DNA from: Nocardia macrotermitis
GTDB taxonomy: Bacteria; Actinomycetota; Actinomycetes; Mycobacteriales; Mycobacteriaceae
Length of the DNA: 64,000 bases
Direction of reading: 5' to 3'
NCBI RefSeq assembly: GCF_009604405.1
Contig: NZ_WEGK01000013.1
Coordinates: 186,001-250,000 of the forward strand
Under the pieces are notes generated by a model that worked only from the letters and a program-made list of their open reading frames with translations, ran no database searches and was not told the DNA's origin. The translations under genes and the position numbers were made by a program. Below are positions 35,303-43,398 of the stretch, one piece after another. The stretch's first letter is position 1. The number at the start of each line of letters is the position of its first letter.

Positions 35303-35614
35303 CTACCAGGTGAAGTCGCCGGCGACCTTGGTGTCGGTACTCTTGGCCTTGGTCACTGCGTCGTTCACGTGCGTGATGCCCTTGGACAGCGTCAGCAGCA
35401 GTCCGTCCAGGTCTTCGATCAGCTTGTTGTGCTTCTGATGGAAGGCGGCCGAGGCGCCACCGTCGTCACCGCTCTGCCATGCCTGGTTGATCAGTTGGGT
35501 CGCTGCTGTCTGGGCATTCTCCCGCTCGGTGGTGATCGTTCTGTGGTATCCCTCCAGCTCGCTGATGAGGCCGCTGATGGTGTTGCTGTTGTACAGCATT
35601 GGTCCGCCGCTCAT
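35303..35614 (-). CDS. WXG100-family ESX substrate (EsxA-like)
   Basis: This 103-residue helical hairpin protein has a turn at AWQSGDDGG, a WxxG variant of WXG, with helices on both sides. It should form a heterodimer with the neighbouring WXG100 protein and be exported by EccC. No YxxxD/E motif was seen. A GAAAGG site precedes ATG 35614. It is the last gene of the substrate operon. Confidence 0.82.
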   Translation of the reverse strand: MSGGPMLYNSNTISGLISELEGYHRTITTERENAQTAATQLINQAWQSGDDGGASAAFHQKHNKLIEDLDGLLLTLSKGITHVNDAVTKAKSTDTKVAGDFTW

Positions 35615-35666
35615 GAAAGCGCCTTTCTCGAGGTGTGGTGAGGTTGTGTGGTGGATCGGGACGGGA

Positions 35667-35975
35667 TCAGCTGTAGGTGCTGGTCAGCGAGGTGAAGCCG
35701 GTGGAGGTCTCGTTGTCGGAGGTCGCGACGGTCTTCTCACCCTGGGCCAATGCGTCGGAGACGATGCCCAGATCCTTGTTCACCTGGGTGATGTTGCTCT
35801 CCAGCGTGCTGGAGAAGTGGTCGAACGCTTGGTAGGCCTCACCCTGCCAGCCCTTCTTGGCGGCCTCCACCGAGGTGCGCAGCTGGTCGATGGTCTTGTT
35901 GATCGGGGGAATGACGGCGGCGTAGTCGTTCGCGAACTTCTGGAACCGATCGAAATCCATGAAATTAGTCGACAT
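35667..35975 (-). CDS. WXG100-family ESX substrate (EsxB-like)
   Basis: This 102-residue protein has the classic WQG turn in AAKKGWQGEAYQAFDHF and two long helices. It is probably the partner of the 35303 protein. AAAGGA lies 6 bases before the ATG. Neither Esx protein has an obvious YxxxD/E tail, so the export signal may lie in a partner. Confidence 0.88.
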   Translation of the reverse strand: MSTNFMDFDRFQKFANDYAAVIPPINKTIDQLRTSVEAAKKGWQGEAYQAFDHFSSTLESNITQVNKDLGIVSDALAQGEKTVATSDNETSTGFTSLTSTYS

Positions 35976-36081
35976 GGGATGTCCTTTCGAGTAGGTGGTG
36001 TGTTGTCGCGGAGGTGGTCTCCGGACGGATCGGGGAATCTGCGGGCTGCCGGTCGATGCCGGTATCGGTGTCGTCCACGGG

Positions 36082-36891
36082 CTAGGGCATCCACCCGCCT
36101 TCCGGCAGCGATTCGATCAACGTGGCGATCACCTGCGTCAACCGGTGGTCGCTGCCCGGGGAGAGGGTGGTCCAGGTCTGCCCGTCGGCGGTGACGCTGC
36201 CGCCGCCGACGATGCGTCCGGCGGCCGTGTCGTACACCGCGGCCGCGGCGGGGGAGCGGACGGCGCGGCCGTCGCGATGGCTGTAGCAGACGATCTCCGC
36301 GACCGAATGCCGTTGTCGCAGAGCAGATCCGATGGCCGCCGCGGCGGGCTCGGAAAGGCTCGGCGCGTAGCCGCCACCGGTGTGACCGGCATCGGTCGCG
36401 TCGAGGAAGCGTCGCAGTTCGTCGGTCGGCGCGCTGCACACCGCGATCTCCGCGGGCTCGCACGGGCCCAGCGCGGACAGCAGCGGGCGGGTGAGCGTCA
36501 GCGGGTCCGCGTCGACCCAGACACTCGCGATCTCGAGCGTGTCATCGGTGCGGATCGCCACGGCGTGGTCCAGGCCGCGGCGGGCCAGGCAGAACCGGAT
36601 CATGGTGTCGGCGTCGGGATTCTCCCCGCGCAGGATGCGGGCGACCAGCTGACGTTCGGGGTGGGCGATGGTGAGCAGCGCGGTCGCCAGCTCGTCGTCG
36701 CGGACCTCGTCGTCGCTGTTCAGGACGCCGCGCTCGCGCAGGTCGGACAGCGCTGCGTCCCGGGCCGCGTCGAGTTCGCGGTGGTCGGTGTGGCGCGGGT
36801 GCAGCGCCAGCGCGAGCGGCAGGGTCTGGATGCGCAGTGCGGCCGCGACGGCCAGTGCGCCGTCGGTGGTCAGCGTGGTCGCGGTGGTCAT
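36082..36891 (-). CDS. espG: EspG-family chaperone, copy 1
   Basis: This 269-residue protein has the EspG layout: an N-terminal TLTTDGALAVAAALR segment, a central beta-rich part and a C-terminal helix ending LTQVIATLIESLP. EspG proteins bind the tip of PPE partners and keep them soluble before export. Its ATG overlaps the PPE stop (ATGA), which matches the PPE-EspG pairing known in ESX loci. Confidence 0.8.
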   Translation of the reverse strand: MTTATTLTTDGALAVAAALRIQTLPLALALHPRHTDHRELDAARDAALSDLRERGVLNSDDEVRDDELATALLTIAHPERQLVARILRGENPDADTMIRFCLARRGLDHAVAIRTDDTLEIASVWVDADPLTLTRPLLSALGPCEPAEIAVCSAPTDELRRFLDATDAGHTGGGYAPSLSEPAAAAIGSALRQRHSVAEIVCYSHRDGRAVRSPAAAAVYDTAAGRIVGGGSVTADGQTWTTLSPGSDHRLTQVIATLIESLPEGGWMP

Positions 36892-37925
36892 GATTGCCCC
36901 GGTACCGTCTGGGCCGGGGTGGCCCGCGCGACGACGGGGGCGGCGGCACCCAATACCGCAGGGGCGGTGGCGAATCCGGAGTGTACGGCGATCGTTCCGG
37001 TGATCTCGTCGGGGTCGGCGTCGCCCGCGCGGGGTGCGGGCGGATGTGGTTCGGGCGGTGCGGGGAGCACCGGAGGTGGCGCGACCGCCGGTGGCGTGGC
37101 GACAGCCGAGGACTGGACCACCGGCGCGGCCGTCGGGACGGCCGCGGTCGGTGTGGTGACCGGGGTCGGCGGCACCGTGGGCAGGGCCAGCACCGCGCTG
37201 TCCACCGGAATCGTCGGAATGATCTGAACCTGTTGCGGGACGGGGATGTTCAGCTGCGACAACACATCCACCGACGGTTGCGGCTCCAGCGTCTCGGCCA
37301 CTACCTGCTGCCCGTCGTGTCCGGGCCGCGGCGAGCCGGGCGACTGTTCGGTGAGCAGGTTCGCGGCCGCGGAGACCTGTGGCGCCTGCTCCAGCCGCCA
37401 GGGATGCGCCAGCGGTTCGCTCGCGGACTCGTAGGACCGCATCGCCCGCGAGGCCTGCTGCCGCAGCAGGTCGAGCTGCTGTTCGGCGGTGTCGAGCAAA
37501 CCGGCCAGCGGCGTCCCGATCAGGGTGACGCGGACCAGATCCTGGGCCTGGCGCGCCGCCGCGGCCATCTCGGCGAGATGCGGGACGGCGGTGCCCGCGG
37601 TCTGGTAGGCGGCCGCCTGCCGCGCGACCCGCGCGGCGTTGGTGCGGGCCGCCTCGGCGGAGCGGTCCAGCCATTCGGCCAGCAGGGCGAGTTGCGCGAG
37701 GCCGTCCGCGCTGGACGAGGACGACCAGACATCGCCCAGGACCGTCAGCATGGCCCGGAATTCCGTTGCGGCCTCGGTCAATCCGGTGGCGAGGGCGCCG
37801 TAGGCGGCGATGGTCTCGGTCATCGGTGTACTGCCGGGGCCCGTGGTCAAATCGTGCACCAGCTGTTCGGGTGGGATCGCCTCCCACACGGTGCCGGTGA
37901 AACCGGGCCGGATCGGATCCAACAT
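36888..37925 (-). CDS. PPE-family protein
   Basis: This 345-residue protein has an early IPPEQLVHDLTTGPG motif (about residues 17-31), the PPE signature, and a helical domain to about residue 190 with the WSSSSSADGLAQL turn. The C-terminal half is Pro/Val/Ala-rich (PPTPVTTPTAAVP, PPAPRAGDADP) and likely disordered. The PPE domain should pair with a PE/EspC-like partner and bind the downstream EspG. Confidence 0.85.
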   Translation of the reverse strand: MLDPIRPGFTGTVWEAIPPEQLVHDLTTGPGSTPMTETIAAYGALATGLTEAATEFRAMLTVLGDVWSSSSSADGLAQLALLAEWLDRSAEAARTNAARVARQAAAYQTAGTAVPHLAEMAAAARQAQDLVRVTLIGTPLAGLLDTAEQQLDLLRQQASRAMRSYESASEPLAHPWRLEQAPQVSAAANLLTEQSPGSPRPGHDGQQVVAETLEPQPSVDVLSQLNIPVPQQVQIIPTIPVDSAVLALPTVPPTPVTTPTAAVPTAAPVVQSSAVATPPAVAPPPVLPAPPEPHPPAPRAGDADPDEITGTIAVHSGFATAPAVLGAAAPVVARATPAQTVPGQS

Positions 37926-37945
37926 CGTCAGCGCCCCGAGACGGT

Positions 37946-38251
37946 CTATGTCAGGGCCCGGAACGCGTCGACGGTCTCGCCGTCCGCGTTGCCGAACGAG
38001 TCCGCGTGCGCCCGCAGATTGGCCGCGATCTTGCGCAGCTCGTGCGGGCCGGTGCGGTACGACTCCCGGAACGACGCGCCGACCTCGTGCAGGGTCCGCG
38101 CGGTGGCCACCGAGACCGGGTCGAGTGCGGCGGCGGCCGGGCCGAGCGCGGGCTGGGCGTCGTGAAGTTGCCCGTCGAGGCGGTCGGCCAGGGAGTCCAG
38201 CCGACTCGCGGTCTCCCGGGCCATTTCGTGGTCGAAAGCCAGTTTGTTCAC
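37946..38251 (-). CDS. EspC-like/PE-like ESX-associated protein
   Basis: This 101-residue helical protein (RETASRLDSLADRLDGQL, then ATARTLHEVGASFRESYRTG) resembles the EspC-type ESX target family. A FGNAD segment near the end is an FxxxD version of the YxxxD/E signal. GTG 38251 has AGGAG 5 bases upstream. It lies between the Ala-rich gene and the PPE gene. Confidence 0.7.
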   Translation of the reverse strand: MNKLAFDHEMARETASRLDSLADRLDGQLHDAQPALGPAAAALDPVSVATARTLHEVGASFRESYRTGPHELRKIAANLRAHADSFGNADGETVDAFRALT

Positions 38252-38298
38252 GGGAATCTCCTGGTGGGAGTGGGGAACTGTGAGGGATCTGTCGGGAG

Positions 38299-39546
38299 TC
38301 AGAGGCTGAACGCGGTGTCCGGTGGGGTTTCGGTGACGGTGACCGCGCCGATCACCGGGGCGGGAGTCTGTTCCTCGGAGTCCTCGTCCAGTTCGTCGCT
38401 GTGGCGGGCGGTCACCCCGGCCGCGGGCGCACTGGTCGCGACACCGGCCCGGACGCCCGCCAGCGCACCGCCGGACGGGATCAGCGGTGGTAGCGGCTCC
38501 TCGACCATTGCGGGAGTGGTTCCGGCCGGGCTGGCCGCCGCGGCGCCGACGGTCTCGGCCTGCCATGCACCGAGCGCGGCGCGGGCGCTCATGGCCTGCA
38601 CCCCCGCGGCGCTGGGGATGGCGCCGAGTGCGGCGATGCCGCCCGGCACGATCGCGCTGATCGCGCCGGTCGTCATCGAATCGGTGTTCGCCGAGACGGG
38701 TTCGGCCGTGGCCTTCGCGGCGGCGGGCAGGGCGGTCAGTGCCGTGCTCACCAGTGGCTGGGCTACCTGCATCACCTGTTGGAAGCCCGAGATCAGCTGT
38801 GTCAGTTCGGATTGCGAGCTGCTACCGGCGGTACTGACGGTGCCGCCGCTGACACTCACCGGATTACCGGCCTGGGTCATCACAGCCGAATGGCCGACCA
38901 GTTGGGCCTTGGTGGCGGCGGTGATCGCGGCCGCCTCCGCCGCGGCCTCGGTCGCCGCCGCGATGAGTGCGGCCTGGCCACCCGGGGTGACCGCCAGCGG
39001 TGCGAGCATCGCCTCGGTGGCCACCAATCGTGCCGCCACCGCGGACATCTGGGCCGATCCGGTGGCCACTGTGGTCGCCGCCGCGCCCAGCGAGGCGTGC
39101 ACCTGGGTGGCCTGGTCCGACACCGACGCCGAATCGCCCAGTGCGGCAACGCCCGACGCGGTGGCCGCGGTGGCGCCCTGCCCCTGCATGCTCTGGAGCA
39201 GTTGCAGCCCTTGCTGACCGAGTTGCACGGCCGTCCCCACGCCCTGCAACACGCCCTGTAGCAGGGACTGCGGGTTGACCGCACCGGCCGCGCCCAGTGC
39301 GCCCGTGCCGAAACCGCCGAACAGGTCCGTGACCGGCTTGAGCAGCGCGGTCATATCCAGTGCCGGTAGTGGCGGCAAGCCCGGCAGCGGGGCGAGTGCG
39401 ATCGGTTGCGGTACGCCCGGCAGCCCGATGGTGGCCAGCACCTGGGCGCCCGGCTGTCCGATCAACGGCGCGGCGGGAGTGTTCCGCAGAGCATCCAGAA
39501 CCGTGGGATGTAATGGCGCCGTGAGGGATTCGGCGTCCGTGCTCAT
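38299..39546 (-). CDS. Ala-rich ESX-associated protein, EspB/EspA-like by position
   Basis: This 415-residue protein is Ala/Gly/Thr-rich, with predicted long helices (about residues 110-210) and a Pro-rich start and end. No motif fixes its family. It overlaps the PE-like gene (ATGA), as EspB-type or PPE partners often do. It may be a secreted substrate whose PE partner is the 39543 protein. Confidence 0.6.
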   Translation of the reverse strand: MSTDAESLTAPLHPTVLDALRNTPAAPLIGQPGAQVLATIGLPGVPQPIALAPLPGLPPLPALDMTALLKPVTDLFGGFGTGALGAAGAVNPQSLLQGVLQGVGTAVQLGQQGLQLLQSMQGQGATAATASGVAALGDSASVSDQATQVHASLGAAATTVATGSAQMSAVAARLVATEAMLAPLAVTPGGQAALIAAATEAAAEAAAITAATKAQLVGHSAVMTQAGNPVSVSGGTVSTAGSSSQSELTQLISGFQQVMQVAQPLVSTALTALPAAAKATAEPVSANTDSMTTGAISAIVPGGIAALGAIPSAAGVQAMSARAALGAWQAETVGAAAASPAGTTPAMVEEPLPPLIPSGGALAGVRAGVATSAPAAGVTARHSDELDEDSEEQTPAPVIGAVTVTETPPDTAFSL

Positions 39547-39863
39547 GGCTGGGTCGGCTCGGCGACGATGAAGTCGGCGGCGTTGCGCTCCTCGGTCCGG
39601 GAGTACGCGTCGGCGGCGGTGTGCGCGGCGAGGGCGGTATTGGCGAAGACGTTCGCCAACTGGTTCACCGCTGTGAAGTGATTGGCCTGCGCATAGGCGA
39701 AGCTGGCCAGGAACTCCTGGCCGATCAGCCCGAACACCGGCGTGGCCGCCGCGACGCTGGCCGCCTGATCGATGTTTCCCGCCGCCGCGACGGCAGTGGC
39801 CATACCTGCCGCGGTATCGCCGTATCGACGGAATGTATTGGGTTCCACCTGCAGAGTGTCCAC
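39543..39863 (-). CDS. PE/EspC-like ESX substrate with YxxxE signal
   Basis: This 106-residue helical hairpin has MDTLQVEPNTFRRYGDTA at the start, a turn at AATPVFGLIG and a second helix ending AADAYSRTEERNA. The YSRTE is a YxxxE motif, the general ESX export signal, in its usual place after the second helix. It is first in the substrate operon and overlaps the next gene by 4 bases. Confidence 0.75.
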   Translation of the reverse strand: MDTLQVEPNTFRRYGDTAAGMATAVAAAGNIDQAASVAAATPVFGLIGQEFLASFAYAQANHFTAVNQLANVFANTALAAHTAADAYSRTEERNAADFIVAEPTQP

Positions 39864-39992
39864 CCGGCTGCCTTCCTGTGAAGCTCGGCCCGCGTCGGAT
39901 ACCTCGGGGGCGCCATCAATGTTGTCGCGATAGCGAGCAATCCGACAGCATCCTTGCTGCTAATTCTCTGCTAATACCCTGATAAATGCTTC

Positions 39993-40015
39993 GTGATCAT
40001 GCAGAGATTGATCAC
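39993..40015. promoter_or_regulatory. Inverted repeat upstream of the PE-PPE-Esx operon
   Basis: GTGATCA (39993-39999) and TGATCAC (40009-40015) form a 7-bp inverted repeat with 9 bases between, 130 bases before the 39863 start. Region 39864-40078 is otherwise non-coding and A+T-richer than its surroundings, so it probably holds the operon promoter. The regulator is not known. Confidence 0.45.
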
Positions 40016-40078
40016 CAGGTACGTTACGGCGCGGTCGGTGGGAGGTGACTGTACAAAATATCCAGGTTTGCGTGGGGA

Positions 40079-42472
40079 TCATTGATCGATGATCGGGCGC
40101 ACGCTCAACGGGTCCTCGCCGATGGCGTCGTCGAGGTGCCGTTTGGAGTCCAGGGACGACGAACGTTTGCGATCTTTCTGCTGGCCCTGCCCCTGCTGAC
40201 CGCCCATACCGCTCATCGGCATCATCGGTGTCTGCTGTTGCTGCTGCTGGTCCGCGGTGAGCGCGTTCTTCTGGTTCCCCTGCGGTTCGGCGCTCAGACT
40301 GCCCGAACCGCCTGGGAACTGACCCGCCTGTGCGGTCGGGTCCTCGGACAGCGGTCCCGACGCGCCGAGCGGGCCGAGGCCACCGCCGCCACCGCCGCTG
40401 CCGAGTCCATCCAGCCCGCCCGGACCGCTCCCGAACGTGGCGAGCCGGTTGCCCCCGGACCCGCCGGCCAGGCTGGCCGGATTGATCTCGTTGGGAAAGC
40501 CGCTCGCGCCGAACAAACCGGGGAAGCCGCTGCCGCCGAGCAGATCCTGGAGCAGCGAAGCGATCGGACCCGAGGCGCTGAGCAGATCGTTGCCGGAGCT
40601 GCCGTCGCTGCCCGAGATACCGGAGTAATTACTGCCGGTGTAGTCGCTCCCAGAGCTGCCGGTGTACGTGCTGCCCAGGAGATCGGAGTAGGGACTCCCC
40701 GAGATGTCCGAGTAATAGGGGCTGTAGTAGTCGCTGCCCGAACTGCCGAGCGTACTGAGCGGACTGGTGCTGCCGAGGGGAGTCGAGGAGTAGGTGGGGA
40801 GTGTCGAGCCGTTGCCGAGCGAGGAGCCGTTGCCGAGGGAGGAGTCGCCGCCGAGGGGGGGTGTGCTGGCGGAGTAGGTGGGGAGTGAACTGCCGTTGCC
40901 GAGGGACGATGGCGTGCTGTCCGAATAGGCCGGCAGCGAGCTGCTGGGCGATGTGCTGCTGGGGTTCGTGTTGCCGCTGCCCTGGGCGGGTGTGACGCTC
41001 GAATAGGTGGGTTGGAGTGGGACGGTGCTGCCGCTGCCGTCGTTTGTGGTGGGGGTGAGGTCGGTCGAGGTGGGTCCGGTGCTGCCGGTGGGGCCGGAGG
41101 TGCCGTTGTGGTCCGCGGCGTATGCGGCGGCGGCGCCGCTGGCGTAACCGTCGTTGAAGCCGGAAATGTAAGCCGCGTTCGGGTCACCCGGGCCGCTGCT
41201 GCCGTAGGGGATGCGATCGCCGGGGCCGGAGATCGCGTTGGGGTCGCCGGGTCCGCTGAGTCCGTTGTAGTTGTAGGTGGTGTAGTAGGGGCCGCTGAGT
41301 CCGTTGGGTCCGCTGATGGTGTTGGGGTCGGGGGTTTGGCTGCCGCTGCCGCCGTTTGGTCCGCTGGCGGTGGTGGTGCCGGGGTCGCTGAAGGTGGGGA
41401 TGACGGCGGCGATTTTTTGGAGGCCGGGTGCGTAGAGGAGGTTGAATTCGTTGTGGACTTTGCCGAGGGTCCAGGCGTTGGCGAGTTTGGTTTTGGAGCA
41501 GAGTTTGCCGTTGTTGAGGTAGCCCCAGGGGTATGTTCCGCCGGCGGTGAGTCTGAATCCTTTGCCGGGCATCCAGTCGTAGATCTTGTTCTGGAGGCTG
41601 GCGAGGTCGACGAGGGCGTTGTACATGGCGTTGATGGTTTGGCCGAGTGCGGTGACCGCGCCGTTGACGTAGTTGTCGACGGCGTTGACTGCGGCGGTGG
41701 CTGATTCGCCGGTCCAGGCTCCTGAGTTCATGGCTGCGGCGATGTTTTGTTGGAAGGTGTGTGCGTAGCCCATCCAGGTGATTTGGATGTTGTGCCAGCC
41801 GTTGATGGCGTCGTGCATGCTGTCTCTGTTGTAGCCGATGCAGTCGGCGATGTATTTGAGTTGTTGCCAGCTGAAGCTGTCGGCGGTTTCGGCGAGGCTG
41901 GCGATGCTGGCGGCGTAGGTGTCGGGGGTCAGGAGGTTGGTGCCGCTGCCGCCGAGGGGGGCGGGGCCGCTGGCGGAGTAGGCGGGGACGGTGGTGGTGT
42001 CGGAGGTGAGGTATTCGGTGGTTTTGAAGGTGTCGGTTTTGTTGGGGTCGAGGGCTCCGAAGTTGGTGGCGGTTTGGTTTTCGTTTGCTTGGAAGTTGTG
42101 GGTGGCTTCTTCGAAGGTGGCGCCCATGTCGGTGAGGATGAGTTTGTGTTCGTAGAGGGTGTTGTACAGCTCTGTCCATTTGCCGGCCAGGAGTTCGCGG
42201 AAGGCTTTGGCGGAGGCGAGGGTTTCTTCGTGGTAGTTGCCGGAGATGGAGAGTAGGGGCTTTTGGGGTGGGTTGTTGAAGTAGCCGATGGTGTTCATCA
42301 TGGTTTCGACGTTGCCGAGGAAGTCGTGTACGGCGTTGTAGCAGGCTTGGGCGACTTTGGGGTCGAACATGAGGGTGGTGTTGGGGCCTGCTGCGGGGAT
42401 GGTGGATCCCGAGGCGGATTGGTACAGGCCTACCCAGGCTGAGTTGTCGAAACCCGAACCACTTGCCGTCAC
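40079..42472 (-). CDS. EspB-like fused PE/PPE-type ESX substrate A
   Basis: This 797-residue protein has a first helical pair ending near F127QANE131 (FxxxE, in the place of YxxxE) and a second helical module with SGAWTG (W253). A long Ser/Gly/Pro/Thr/Asn tail follows (repeated SGP, PTYS, YSDS). The tail ends in a basic segment and a conserved-looking HLDDAIGEDPLSVRPIID. Residues 1-413 look identical to substrate B. GTG 42472 has GGAGAG upstream. No EspG follows it, so it may use copy 2. The family call is from layout. Confidence 0.72.
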   Translation of the reverse strand: MTASGSGFDNSAWVGLYQSASGSTIPAAGPNTTLMFDPKVAQACYNAVHDFLGNVETMMNTIGYFNNPPQKPLLSISGNYHEETLASAKAFRELLAGKWTELYNTLYEHKLILTDMGATFEEATHNFQANENQTATNFGALDPNKTDTFKTTEYLTSDTTTVPAYSASGPAPLGGSGTNLLTPDTYAASIASLAETADSFSWQQLKYIADCIGYNRDSMHDAINGWHNIQITWMGYAHTFQQNIAAAMNSGAWTGESATAAVNAVDNYVNGAVTALGQTINAMYNALVDLASLQNKIYDWMPGKGFRLTAGGTYPWGYLNNGKLCSKTKLANAWTLGKVHNEFNLLYAPGLQKIAAVIPTFSDPGTTTASGPNGGSGSQTPDPNTISGPNGLSGPYYTTYNYNGLSGPGDPNAISGPGDRIPYGSSGPGDPNAAYISGFNDGYASGAAAAYAADHNGTSGPTGSTGPTSTDLTPTTNDGSGSTVPLQPTYSSVTPAQGSGNTNPSSTSPSSSLPAYSDSTPSSLGNGSSLPTYSASTPPLGGDSSLGNGSSLGNGSTLPTYSSTPLGSTSPLSTLGSSGSDYYSPYYSDISGSPYSDLLGSTYTGSSGSDYTGSNYSGISGSDGSSGNDLLSASGPIASLLQDLLGGSGFPGLFGASGFPNEINPASLAGGSGGNRLATFGSGPGGLDGLGSGGGGGGLGPLGASGPLSEDPTAQAGQFPGGSGSLSAEPQGNQKNALTADQQQQQQTPMMPMSGMGGQQGQGQQKDRKRSSSLDSKRHLDDAIGEDPLSVRPIIDQ

Positions 42473-42473
42473 C
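41235..42473. repeat. 1239-bp direct repeat, copy A (5' part of substrate A)
   Basis: This block appears identical to 44582-45820 at constant offset 3347; I compared it by reading and by the identical translations in several frames. It begins at the start codon and stops where the Ser/Gly/Pro tails diverge. It is richer in A/T-ending codons than the flanking EspG genes. Confidence 0.9.
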
Positions 42474-42536
42474 GTATGCTCTCCGAATTTTCTTCCATAC
42501 CAACGACTTTCACGGAACCAGGGTGCGGTCGAACAG

Positions 42537-43397
42537 CTAGTCGTCGAAGATGCTGGACCGCGCGTACGGTTCCGAGTTCTCTTCCCACGAGGTCCGCAGC
42601 ACTTCGGCGGCCTTCTGGTCGATGCGCCGTCGTAGACCGTCGGCGTCGATGCCGACCGCCGATACCGGCGGGGTCAGCTCGACGAGATAACGCCCGTCGT
42701 CGGGGTGGTCCTCCCAGAACAGATAATCCGCCCAGTCGATGACCACCGCGTTCGGTGGCATCGGACCGGCCTGTGCGTCGTCTTCCGCGTTGCCCTGGTG
42801 GAACCCGATCATGCCGACCAACGATTTGGTCGACTGCTGCCAGCCGCGGCTCCGTACGTCGAGATCGTTGTCACCGTCGTCGTAGAAGCTGGATCGCCCG
42901 CCGCGGCTCCAATCGTCCGTGCCCCCGCGGCCGGAGATCTCGTAGTCGGACAGTTCGACGCGCCCCTGCGTTCCCGCCGGCGCCTGGGGCAGCGCCTCGA
43001 CGATGAGGGACGACAGTTCCGCCGGATCGCATTCGACGATCCGATAACGCTCGCAACTCGTACCGGCCGCGTTGTAGAAGCCCTCGATCAGCGCGGCCCG
43101 GGATCCGCTTCGGAAGCACAGCATGTCGTACTGGAGCGCCGGGCCGTCGTCGCGGGGGTCCCAGGCCGAGACCTCGATCCGCAGTTCCGGCTCACCGGTC
43201 CAGGAGATCAGGTCGGCCAGGTCGGGATCCCAGTTCGCCCGCAGCTGTTTCCAGATGCGTGCCTCCTCGTTCAGTGCGTTGATGCGGGTTTGCAGCGTCG
43301 GGCTGAGATAGGTGAAGGGCGGGGGCAGCGTGCGGCCGAGCAGCCTCTTCATCAGGATCACGAATTCCAGGCCCTCGACGTACCAGGTGCGTTCCAT
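42537..43397 (-). CDS. EspG-family chaperone, copy 2
   Basis: This 286-residue protein begins MERTWYVEGLEFVILMKRLL, the EspG N-terminal pattern, with a central beta region (RYRIVECDPAELSSLIVEAL) and a C-terminal part ending in YLVELTPPVS and a helix. It starts 1 base after the stop of substrate B. The pairing suggests it serves B, and perhaps A, whose N-terminal module is the same. It has about 17 more residues than copy 1. Confidence 0.8.
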   Translation of the reverse strand: MERTWYVEGLEFVILMKRLLGRTLPPPFTYLSPTLQTRINALNEEARIWKQLRANWDPDLADLISWTGEPELRIEVSAWDPRDDGPALQYDMLCFRSGSRAALIEGFYNAAGTSCERYRIVECDPAELSSLIVEALPQAPAGTQGRVELSDYEISGRGGTDDWSRGGRSSFYDDGDNDLDVRSRGWQQSTKSLVGMIGFHQGNAEDDAQAGPMPPNAVVIDWADYLFWEDHPDDGRYLVELTPPVSAVGIDADGLRRRIDQKAAEVLRTSWEENSEPYARSSIFDD

Positions 43398-43398
43398 A

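Noticed and set aside
36082..37887. 601-codon minus-strand frame spanning espG and PPE
   Set aside because: The first part is an out-of-frame reading of the PPE gene. The true EspG starts at 36891.
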